A stretch of 34,566 nucleotides of DNA, taken from contig CAMWGU010000026.1 of NCBI GenBank assembly GCA_947173895.1, positions 1-34,566 of the forward strand. Direction: 5' to 3'. Positions 1 to 7,415 of the stretch are shown piece after piece. The stretch is from an uncultured Bacteroides sp. (GTDB lineage: Bacteria > Bacteroidota > Bacteroidia > Bacteroidales > Bacteroidaceae). A program made the position numbers and the translations under genes. The first letter of the stretch is position 1, and every line of letters starts with the position of its first letter. Below the pieces are notes generated by a model. That model saw only the letters and a program-made list of their open reading frames with translations, was not told the origin of the DNA and did no database searches.

Positions 1-11
1 GCTTGTACGGC

Positions 12-53
12 GAACAAGCCTTCATGTTCCGATGAACAAGCATGCATGTTTCG
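12..53. repeat. two degenerate direct repeats, 22-bp period
   Basis: Two 20-base copies (12-31 and 34-53) share GAACAAGC and CATGTT and agree at 17 of 20 positions. GCTTGT at 1-6 is the reverse complement of the ACAAGC in each copy. The array may continue beyond the left edge of the window. No function is evident, and no gene is visible in 1-400. Confidence 0.5.
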
Positions 54-285
54 TGATTTCCGGTATCCAATGCCATAACGTCTTGTGCCAGATATTCGAT
101 CCGTTTGCCTGCGATTTTCCTCGTTTCCGATTGCCCCCTCTTGACAGAATGTGTATCGGGTGGTGGCAATTAAATAAGCAGGGGGGGATGTTGTGAAGTT
201 CTTCCTATTCGGATTGACTATATATTGTGTGCATAAAGGAAATGGATACCAACCGGAAATATCCGCTGACCCGAAGAAATCAGGC

Positions 286-313
286 AACCTGTGTTGACTG
301 CAACATACAGGTT
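286..313. other. hairpin (inverted repeat)
   Basis: AACCTGT (286-292) pairs with ACAGGTT (307-313). Directly inside, GTTG (293-296) pairs with CAAC (301-304) around an ACTG loop, giving an 11-bp stem with a 2-base bulge. It lies in the gene-free left end, seven bases before a second, longer hairpin. There is no T-run, so a terminator role is not supported. Confidence 0.6.
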
Positions 314-319
314 CAACAA

Positions 320-368
320 AACAATAGCGACTGAAACTATTAGGTTTATAGTGACAGCCGCTATTGTT
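320..368. other. long imperfect palindrome
   Basis: AACAATAGCG (320-329) is a perfect reverse complement of CGCTATTGTT (359-368). CTG/CAG (331-333/355-357) and ACTAT/ATAGT (336-340/348-352) continue the pairing about the same centre, position 344. That is 18 paired positions over 49 bp. It could be the folded end of a mobile element, a recombination site or an RNA structure; the sequence does not decide between these. It sits just upstream of the transposase fragment. Confidence 0.65.
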
Positions 369-401
369 GTATAGAAAAGTTTAATACCTGTAGTTTACCG
401 A

Positions 402-676
402 ATGCTTACCAAAGTAAAGAATAAAATGAAGAACTCACTGATGAGTATTGCGGATAAAATCCTGTTAAGGAAACGTGCCTTGATTGAAACGGTTAATGAT
501 GAACTGAAGAATATCGCACAGATAGAACACTCAAGACACCGCTCTTTCAACAACTTCATTGCGAATGCCCTGTCCGCAATCGCAGCATATTGCTTTTTTG
601 AGAAGAAACCCGCCATTGATATAGAGTTCGTCAAAGATAGGCAACTTGCATTGTTCTGAATTATATCGAACTCACG
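402..676 (+). mobile_element. IS982-family transposase remnant, C-terminal ~85 aa
   Basis: The frame 402-659 encodes about 85 residues resembling the C-terminus of IS982-family DDE transposases. The recognisable core is DKILLRKRALIE, then NDELKNIAQIEHSRHRS, where the Glu of ALIE corresponds to the third catalytic acidic residue. Full-length members are roughly 290-300 aa, so most of the protein, including the first two catalytic Asp residues, is missing. In-frame sequence upstream of the ATG does not look like the family and reaches a stop at 372-374. After the stop, about 17 bases up to roughly 676 probably include the element's right end, because the truncated Fic frame from the other strand stops exactly there. 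It is a dead remnant. Confidence 0.75.
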
Positions 677-1108
677 TTATTTTAATGCTTCATGGATGTC
701 TGCTACACGACCATATACAACTGTATCGCCTTGTAATACCCATTCCTTTTTACTGATATCATAGGGATGTATCTCACCAGCATGCTTAAAGACGCCCTCA
801 AATAGATGACGATGGATGTTCAAAAACTCTAAAAGAGTCAATGAAAAAGATTTTTCATTTAGTAGCTTCGTGATGTTTGCAGCCACACGATCAGCCTCTT
901 CCTTTTCTGCATCGTCAGCATCATGCGTATTCTTATTCACATAATAAAACTGTAGTTGTTCTCTCACCTCATCAATGGTGATGTCACCCTCAATGTGCTT
1001 TACTGCTATTTCCTTCAAATAGTCAGACACGCGAAGCCCATCTACGTCTTGAAGTCCTATTGCTTTACGCCAAGCCGAAACTCGCTCACGTTTATGTGGC
1101 TCTGCCAC
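677..1108 (-). pseudogene. truncated Fic-family protein with VbhA-like N-terminal domain
   Basis: The N-terminal half resembles the antitoxin VbhA-like domain seen in many Bacteroidales Fic proteins (AIGLQDVDGL, then HIEGDITIDEV). The second half starts a Fic fold (NIHRHLFEGVFKHAGEI, then DISKKEWVLQG). The frame ends at residue 143, before the HPFxxGNGR-type catalytic motif, where it meets the IS982 remnant. AMPylation activity is therefore not expected. The only candidate start is GTG at 1106-1108. Family-like sequence (YIDIEAYERVAEPHKRER) continues upstream in the same frame to the jetD stop codon, so the original start codon may also be lost. It is last in the Jet operon, 42 bases after jetD. 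Homology is by motif recognition only. Confidence 0.75.
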
Positions 1109-1150
1109 ACGTTCGTAAGCTTCAATGTCAATGTATTTCTGCTCTTTGTT

Positions 1151-2017
1151 CTATTCTTTGTTTTTTTTCTTGATATATCCTTCCTGGTCATATCCTTTGT
1201 GGTGCAAGTGGATGCTGTCTAATAGAGGTTGCACTCTTTTGTCTTCAATCTTCATTTTACCATATTGAGGCAACTGAACATTATAGCGTTCTGTATTCCC
1301 ATTCGAAATCCTTTGCTCAAAATCATCAGGTATGAATAATGATGATTTATTTCCCAAGTGGTGGTAATACTCACTCTCATAAATGGCGATACCAGCCAAG
1401 TCCAAATCTCCAAAATGGACGTATTGATTAGGTATGAACTGTAGCCATTTGATAAGATCTTTGTTTTGGTTTTGAGGATAACGAGATACGAAAAGTACGC
1501 GTCCATATTGCGCAAAGAGATATTTCTGCAATGCAGCATATCGGAAATTCTCTGCGTTCTCCACTCCAACAACGACAACATCCTGTGGAATGGTGAAATG
1601 CTGATAGTCGGCAATGAACATGAAACAGCCTTCAGTGGCATGAATTATTATCTCTTGTCCGTTGAGGACAGCCGTAATGGGCTGATAGCTATTCACAAGA
1701 AAACCCGTGAAAGTTCTACGTGAAAGGAACTTACTGTCGCCAGTGGCAGCCACCAAAGAGGCTCTGCTGGCATCATTGTCAGAAAAGGCTCTCCGTGTTT
1801 GTTCCAGGTCGTAGATGTCGAACTGACTAGCAACATACTGGCGGAGAGACATTCCGTCTGATGCCCTCAGACTCTTGCGGCTACCGTGTGCTGTAGCCAG
1901 AAGGATGCCGTCTTCCTGCATCTGTTCAAACCAGTCGCCCTTCAAACTACTGGCAGGCAGGACGTCGCCATTGGCCAGCCGAATCAGTTTCTCTATGAGT
2001 ATGGCAGTCTTTTTCAT
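1151..2017 (-). CDS. jetD: Wadjet protein JetD (Toprim-fold nuclease subunit)
   Basis: At 288 aa it is shorter than type I JetD, which suggests a type II/III-like system. About 110 N-terminal residues of unclear family precede a Toprim domain. The acidic residues expected for metal binding are visible: E153 in VVVVGVENAENF, and D204 and D206 in HFGDLDLAGIAIY. In characterised Wadjet systems JetD cleaves circular plasmid DNA after loop extrusion by JetABC. The ATG overlaps the jetC stop in an ATGA junction (2014-2017), implying translational coupling. The gene ends in an A-rich stretch (A8 at 1161-1168 on the coding strand) and a TAG that lies in frame with the following Fic remnant. The family call is confident; the exact Wadjet type is not. 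Confidence 0.88.
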   Translation of the reverse strand: MKKTAILIEKLIRLANGDVLPASSLKGDWFEQMQEDGILLATAHGSRKSLRASDGMSLRQYVASQFDIYDLEQTRRAFSDNDASRASLVAATGDSKFLSRRTFTGFLVNSYQPITAVLNGQEIIIHATEGCFMFIADYQHFTIPQDVVVVGVENAENFRYAALQKYLFAQYGRVLFVSRYPQNQNKDLIKWLQFIPNQYVHFGDLDLAGIAIYESEYYHHLGNKSSLFIPDDFEQRISNGNTERYNVQLPQYGKMKIEDKRVQPLLDSIHLHHKGYDQEGYIKKKNKE

Positions 2018-5000
2018 CTTATTGTCAGCAGCGTTTTAACCACGGTATTGCTCTTCTCGTCTTTACAGAGAGAATAGGTGTATTTGTACGCCTGAGCATT
2101 GTAGGTGGTGGGCGAGGAGTTGATGAGATTGATGTTGCGAACATTAGCAAACTTCAGGATACCTTCTACATTATTGGGGTGCAGTTTGCCAATCTCGTCC
2201 ATCATGCAATGGAGCTTAAAGTCGCCAAATTTGCGGGAGATTTTGCGCTTGAAGACATTGATGAGCATGATGTTCACCATCGCTTTGACCAAGATGTCCG
2301 TACCGTCAGACCCCACGTTTGAGAGCTTCTCCACCCAGTTGGTGTCATTGTCATTTTCCTTGACCTTGAATTCCAGTTTGAAGGAGTCTGCCAGCGTTAT
2401 CCGTTCGCGTTTCTGTTCAGCGTCCATCATTTCGATGAGCGTCATCAGTAGTTTGACGGCTTGTTCGTTGGTGCGGTTCAAATTATCTTCATCGGTGAAC
2501 AAATTCAGCTGTCCGATGTCATAACCATGCTCGTCATCAAAACGCTTGATGTTCAGCAGTTGCTGCATGAGGCGATCATTACTTTCCACAGCACGCAGTT
2601 CAATCTCCTTGATAACACCGGCGAAGTTATTCTCTCGGAAATCGCGGTTGATGTCGAGGATAGTTCTTTCGATGTCAGACTTGTGCTGGCTCAGGTCGCT
2701 AACGTCCTTAGCGATACGCTTGATGATAGTAGCATACTGGCGACTGGTGCGCACACGATATTGTTCAATCTTATTATTGCTAATGAATTCATTCAGTTCA
2801 GCAGCAAATTCCGTATAATCATTGTCGAAGTTGAACTCCGTCCGGAAATAGAAAGTGTTCTGTGGTGAGAAATTACCCTTAAACCTGATGACGGTCTGTT
2901 TGAAATCTTCAAACTTACGTTGCTGAGATGTAATCTGGTCGCGCAGTTCTTCCAGGATTTCCGCTAGGGGATTAACTGTTTCTATTTCGCCTGCTGCTGA
3001 TAGATTTGGAGGACAGGATGGATTACCCATAAAAGCGCGAGTCTTTTCTATTGCTTCATTCAATTTCTTTTGTTCTTCTTGCAATGAGCGGAGCGTTGTT
3101 GAGAGTGAAGATATTTTCTCGTCATACTGCTGCTTACGCCTCTGGAATTTGTCTTGCAGGTCATCTATCTTTTGTCTCACCTGCTTGCGTTCATCCTTCT
3201 TCTGCTGTTCGTAATCAAAATATTCGCGCTTATCATTCTGCCACGAAATATAGTCCGCCAGATGCTCGTCTATGTATCTTAGCTCGTCAGAAACCTTCTG
3301 CAGTTGCCGGCGGATTTCTGCCAACTGGTTTACATCCACACCAAATCCTTTCAGCTCTGCATCCATCTGAGCCTGTAGTTTTCTTTTACGCAGAGTGGAA
3401 TCATGCTCTTTTTTATTCAGGTCCGCATGTATGCTTGCCTTTTGTCGGTCAGAGGCAGCCAGCAATTCTTTCTTTTGTTTGTCGAATGACGTGCGCAGCT
3501 CTTGCAAAGCTTTATCGCGCTGAATCGTTAACGCCTCCCTTTGTTTGTCAAGTCTCTCGATTTCTTTTCTGACCTCTCCCAGTCTTTTCTGAAGCTGTTC
3601 CAACTCGCCATCGCGCCATTTCTTCAGTCTCTCTTCTGACGCAACTTTCTCCTTCTGAATCATTTCAATGCGATGTGGAATCTGGTTATATTCTGCATCG
3701 AGGTTCATCTTGTCCTTGCGCAGTTGCTTCAACTGAGAACTGGGTTTGCGTTCCAGTTCTACAATATCCGTTTCTAACTGCTGTTTGCGAAATGTAATCT
3801 TCTTTTTCAGTTCCTCCACATTCTGTTCCAACGATGCTTTCTGGCTCCTCAATTCATCGGGCGTCTTGATGGTCTTCTCGATATTGGATGTGTCAATCTT
3901 TACGCCGTATATAGTGTCAGTAGATGTTGACTTGTGAGGGTTGAGTGAAGTATTATATAGTATGGCATCTTCATCAAGCACCTTGCCGAAATTTTCCTCC
4001 CAACCATCAACATTCTGGCCTAACCATTCAATAAACGAATCCTTTTGGCGACCAAGCATGTCATCAAGTTTCAAAATGTCGTCTGTAACCAGTTTGATGT
4101 TGTTCTCTATAGTTGCAACATCTTTATCACATGCCGTCTCCAAATCCTTACGCTGCAAAGCCACATCATTAAGTATGCGGTCTATATCTTTCTGTTTGTC
4201 AGAAGACTCTTGAAACAATGTTAGTCGTTTCTCACCCAAAACCTTCAGCTTCCGCTCCTGCTCGTCCATCTCGTCTTTGTACGGATTGGACTGTTGAGCG
4301 CGCTGGGTTTGCAGTTTGATGTCATTCTCTGCTGTACGGGCATCGTCCAATAATCTCTGATTGTCTGTTAACTTCTGCTCATACAGGCTTCTCGTATTCT
4401 CTACCTTTCTGTTGATTTCTGCCTGCAAGCGGCTTTCTACTTCTATACGCTGTCTGTCTAAGTCGTTGAGCTGTTTCTGGGATTGAAGATTATACTCACG
4501 CAATTGATTGTCAACCTCCTGAATCAACGCATTATACTTATATTTCACGCTTTGGTTCTTGCTTGTCAGGGCCTCTTCCTGATGCGTCAGACTCTGCTGT
4601 TGAATCTTTAGTTCGCCTTTCTTCCCGATGCGCGCGGCAATCTTTTCTACACCGATTTCCGCATAGTGTTGGCGTTTTGTCTTCACCTGGTCAAGGAAGA
4701 ATTTCAGGGCTCCGTCCTCCTGATTGAGTTTTGTGATCTCTGCTTTGTGTTTCCCTTCCTCTTCACCCAACAAGCGCTTCTGCCGAGAGAGTTCCGTGCT
4801 GCAATTTGACTCTTTCTCAGTCAATACAGGCAATCGATTGGTGTCACGCCTCAACGCATAGTTCAACTGACCACAGAGTTCCGTAATTAATTTACGGATA
4901 AATTCGTAATCCGTATAATTTTCTATAACGGCATCGGCATCCGTCTTCACCTTCACCTTGCCATTCCTTTCAACTTTATACCATTTCCAAATGTCCTCAT

Positions 5001-5673
5001 ATTGCTGACGGAAGTTCTTCACCTCCTCGCGGTAGCGATTTAAATCAATATCGTCGCTTGCGAAATCCATCGAGTCGATAATTGTGTCCTTGATTACTCG
5101 CGACTCCAGGCTTTGATTCAGGAATATATTCTGTATGGTCAACGGCACCTGACGGTATTTCGTGCTCTCCATCAATGAGAACCTGCGCAACTCTTTTGCC
5201 ACTTGCTGGCTGTTGCCGTAAATGATGTCGCGAAACTCCTCATAGCCTCGGATAATATTGCTTTTATAAATCCGGGCGCCTATCTGTTCACTGATGCGCC
5301 CCCATTCATAACGAACACTACCATCCTCTTCCACAAAGAACCGCTTATTGTAGGCACAATCCACAATTCGGAAGGCAGTACGTCCATGCGACAAGAAGGT
5401 CATAACGAAGAACTTTCCAGTCTCGCGACACACTTCATAAATGATGTATGAGTTCTGGTGTGGCAAGTAGAATTCATCGTAGCCTTTCTGACCAGCTTGC
5501 GTTTTGATGCCAAGCTTGCTCTTGTCCACATTGTAGAAGAACAAGATTGCACGAAGCAGAGTGGATTTACCCACACCCTGTGTACCAATGAAATGTACGT
5601 TGCCATCGAGTTTGATCTCAGCGTATGGCACATGGGCACTATTGATAAATATGATTTTATTGAGGTATCTCAT
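2014..5673 (-). CDS. jetC: Wadjet protein JetC (SMC/MukB-like ATPase)
   Basis: The 1219-aa protein has SMC architecture. A Walker A motif, GTQGVGKST (residues 30-38), sits in the N-terminal head half. Long Lys/Glu/Gln-rich coiled coils run through about 275-540 and 600-880. Between them is a non-coil segment (about 546-600) that should be the hinge. The C-terminal head half carries a signature-like SNVGSDGTDILVKAM (about 1119) and Walker B LHCMMDE with D1159 and E1160. It should form the DNA-loop-extruding motor of the Wadjet complex with JetA and JetB and present plasmid DNA to JetD. It starts inside the end of jetB (17-bp overlap) and its stop overlaps the jetD start. No frameshift or missing ATPase motif was seen. 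Confidence 0.92.
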   Translation of the reverse strand: MRYLNKIIFINSAHVPYAEIKLDGNVHFIGTQGVGKSTLLRAILFFYNVDKSKLGIKTQAGQKGYDEFYLPHQNSYIIYEVCRETGKFFVMTFLSHGRTAFRIVDCAYNKRFFVEEDGSVRYEWGRISEQIGARIYKSNIIRGYEEFRDIIYGNSQQVAKELRRFSLMESTKYRQVPLTIQNIFLNQSLESRVIKDTIIDSMDFASDDIDLNRYREEVKNFRQQYEDIWKWYKVERNGKVKVKTDADAVIENYTDYEFIRKLITELCGQLNYALRRDTNRLPVLTEKESNCSTELSRQKRLLGEEEGKHKAEITKLNQEDGALKFFLDQVKTKRQHYAEIGVEKIAARIGKKGELKIQQQSLTHQEEALTSKNQSVKYKYNALIQEVDNQLREYNLQSQKQLNDLDRQRIEVESRLQAEINRKVENTRSLYEQKLTDNQRLLDDARTAENDIKLQTQRAQQSNPYKDEMDEQERKLKVLGEKRLTLFQESSDKQKDIDRILNDVALQRKDLETACDKDVATIENNIKLVTDDILKLDDMLGRQKDSFIEWLGQNVDGWEENFGKVLDEDAILYNTSLNPHKSTSTDTIYGVKIDTSNIEKTIKTPDELRSQKASLEQNVEELKKKITFRKQQLETDIVELERKPSSQLKQLRKDKMNLDAEYNQIPHRIEMIQKEKVASEERLKKWRDGELEQLQKRLGEVRKEIERLDKQREALTIQRDKALQELRTSFDKQKKELLAASDRQKASIHADLNKKEHDSTLRKRKLQAQMDAELKGFGVDVNQLAEIRRQLQKVSDELRYIDEHLADYISWQNDKREYFDYEQQKKDERKQVRQKIDDLQDKFQRRKQQYDEKISSLSTTLRSLQEEQKKLNEAIEKTRAFMGNPSCPPNLSAAGEIETVNPLAEILEELRDQITSQQRKFEDFKQTVIRFKGNFSPQNTFYFRTEFNFDNDYTEFAAELNEFISNNKIEQYRVRTSRQYATIIKRIAKDVSDLSQHKSDIERTILDINRDFRENNFAGVIKEIELRAVESNDRLMQQLLNIKRFDDEHGYDIGQLNLFTDEDNLNRTNEQAVKLLMTLIEMMDAEQKRERITLADSFKLEFKVKENDNDTNWVEKLSNVGSDGTDILVKAMVNIMLINVFKRKISRKFGDFKLHCMMDEIGKLHPNNVEGILKFANVRNINLINSSPTTYNAQAYKYTYSLCKDEKSNTVVKTLLTIR

Positions 5674-6208
5674 CTTTTACGTCTTCATCTATGTTTATAC
5701 AAAGAATGATTTGTTCAATGTAATGGAAGGCATTGGTCACCTGATAGGTACCATCAGCCTCGTTTACCAGTTCAGCAAAGCCCATGTTCTCCAGAGCTCC
5801 AGCAAGTGCTTCCAGTTTTTGGCGATTCGACGTTTTGTCAGGAAACATCTGTGTCAATTTCTCTTTCAGACCAGGAATGGTGGCAAGTCTTACCTCCATC
5901 TGTACCAGACTGAACTGGGTGCCGGCATCAAACGCTGTATCGTATGTCTTCAGAAAGTCCAAATAGTCAATCCACGAGAATAGCGACTGCAGCTTGTTTT
6001 CAGTTATTACTTTGGCTTCCTTGCGACTGAAATAGTAGAAACCGTCACCACTGCTGAGTTGAAAGTCTATCTTGCTGAAATAGTCTTCATACTCCTGCTG
6101 GTTCTCTTCAATATCGTTGTAGATAGCACGCGTGTCAGCATCGATGCTGTTGCTCGATATGAATTGCCCTCGGCTGAGACGCTGGAAAACTTCACTTGTA
6201 TATTTCAT
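5657..6208 (-). CDS. jetB: Wadjet protein JetB (MukE-like/DUF4194-type subunit)
   Basis: I use the ATG at 6206-6208, giving 183 aa (MKYTSEVFQRLSRG...). It overlaps the jetA TGA in an ATGA junction. The 232-aa longer frame starting at 6355 would run 151 bp into jetA and its extra residues look like out-of-frame sequence. The protein is small, mostly helical and acidic, with no enzymatic motif. Size and position between jetA and jetC fit JetB, the winged-helix kleisin-associated subunit analogous to MukE. Assignment rests mainly on synteny with the clear SMC and Toprim genes. Confidence 0.8.
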   Translation of the reverse strand: MKYTSEVFQRLSRGQFISSNSIDADTRAIYNDIEENQQEYEDYFSKIDFQLSSGDGFYYFSRKEAKVITENKLQSLFSWIDYLDFLKTYDTAFDAGTQFSLVQMEVRLATIPGLKEKLTQMFPDKTSNRQKLEALAGALENMGFAELVNEADGTYQVTNAFHYIEQIILCINIDEDVKDEIPQ

Positions 6209-7398
6209 CGTGGGTAAATAATTGGGTATTCTATGTTGTCGATAGTCTTCATCTCTGTTGTGAAACGCATTTGTTCTGGGTACTGAGATGCCATCTGAAG
6301 GAATAGCACTAAGCGCAGTTCTTTGTCGGGCGTTTCCGTGAATGAGTAGTTCCAAAGGTAGTAGAACAAGTCGCTGCTTTGAGCCAGGAAACCGTTCAGC
6401 AGTTCCTGATGGTTGAAGGCTCTTGTCGTCTCTGTTTGTTCTTCCAGGTAACTCTCGTCAATCTTTTCAGCGAGCCTCGACTTGATGTTTGCCTTCTTCG
6501 ACAGGCGCTTTCTGATGTTGTCCAGTATCTCAAGGGCGGCATCTTCATTACGTAGGAAACTCAACGAAACCCTCGTGATATATTTAGGCTGGCGCTCCAT
6601 CCAAACAGCATTTGTCTGCGACATCAGTTCCTTTACATTGGTGGCCTGCTCAATCATGAACTGGTCGCGCAGATACTTCAGCTGTCGCACACGCTTCACC
6701 AGTCGGCTCTGATATTCTATGCGGTTCAGGTATTCTATAATCTGAGCGGTGATGGCTATCAATCCGTGAGCAGACTCACGCAAACCGTCACGAACCTCAC
6801 TGACAGTCTGTTTCAGCCCGTAGTCAGCTGCACTTGAAAAGAAAATGGTCTGTTCATCTATCACACGTTCAGTTTGGCGAATCAGTTCTCCTATCAGTTG
6901 GGCCTTTTCATCAAAATCCTTCAGTCGCAGTTCCTTGATTTTAAAGTTTGGCTCCTGCTTGTAGGTGTCATCAACATTGCGTTTCAGGTCAATCACATTT
7001 CTTCGGGTGGCATTGTCAATGCTCTTGAATGTATGGCGGATTTCTCTTAGGAAGCTCTCGCGACGGGCATTGTTCTCTGCTGCAAGATACGAACTGATAC
7101 CAAGGTTCAGTTTGTTGATGTACATCTTGACCGAGGAGATGTTGATATCCTCGTTCACCGCCAAGACATCTTCGAAAAATCGCTGATAGGCATCATCCAA
7201 TTCCAGAGAGTCGCCCGTTTGCACGATTACCCCAAAGGTGATAAGGTGTTTCAACTTGTTCTCGTCTCCATTCAGGGTGTCAAGAGCATCGTCATACTTT
7301 ACAGCAACCGTCTTGCGCTGCAAGAACATATTGCTCAGCAGTTTTGATCCCTGCTGAAGTGCACGTGTCAGTTCTTTTATCGACCTAAATGTTGCCAT
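6205..7398 (-). CDS. jetA: Wadjet protein JetA (MukF-like kleisin subunit)
   Basis: The 397-aa protein has no catalytic motif. Its N-terminus (residues about 1-75) reads like a winged-helix region and the middle is rich in long charged helices, consistent with a kleisin such as MukF/JetA that bridges the two JetC heads. It opens the four-gene Jet block, 17 bp after the DUF262 nuclease gene, and couples to jetB through an ATGA overlap. The operon context makes the role firm even though the sequence diverges from type I JetA (DUF3375), which is nearer 480 aa. It could represent type II or III. Confidence 0.8.
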   Translation of the reverse strand: MATFRSIKELTRALQQGSKLLSNMFLQRKTVAVKYDDALDTLNGDENKLKHLITFGVIVQTGDSLELDDAYQRFFEDVLAVNEDINISSVKMYINKLNLGISSYLAAENNARRESFLREIRHTFKSIDNATRRNVIDLKRNVDDTYKQEPNFKIKELRLKDFDEKAQLIGELIRQTERVIDEQTIFFSSAADYGLKQTVSEVRDGLRESAHGLIAITAQIIEYLNRIEYQSRLVKRVRQLKYLRDQFMIEQATNVKELMSQTNAVWMERQPKYITRVSLSFLRNEDAALEILDNIRKRLSKKANIKSRLAEKIDESYLEEQTETTRAFNHQELLNGFLAQSSDLFYYLWNYSFTETPDKELRLVLFLQMASQYPEQMRFTTEMKTIDNIEYPIIYPR

Positions 7399-7415
7399 TT
7401 CTTTTTAGGTTTAAA

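Noticed and set aside
320-368. Integron attC site
   Set aside because: The outer bases do not fit the RYYYAAC/GTTRRRY ends, and no integrase is in the window.
1154-1180. A8 run at the end of jetD as a -1 frameshift site
   Set aside because: A -1 shift leads to unrelated residues and a stop, and does not restore the Fic frame, which is already in phase with jetD.
3051-3572. 173-aa plus-strand frame opposite jetC
   Set aside because: It is antisense to the coiled-coil region of an intact SMC gene, whose biased composition creates open antisense frames.
6209-6355. Longer start for jetB (232 aa)
   Set aside because: It would overlap jetA by 151 bp and its extra residues look out of frame; the ATGA junction at 6205-6208 is a better start.
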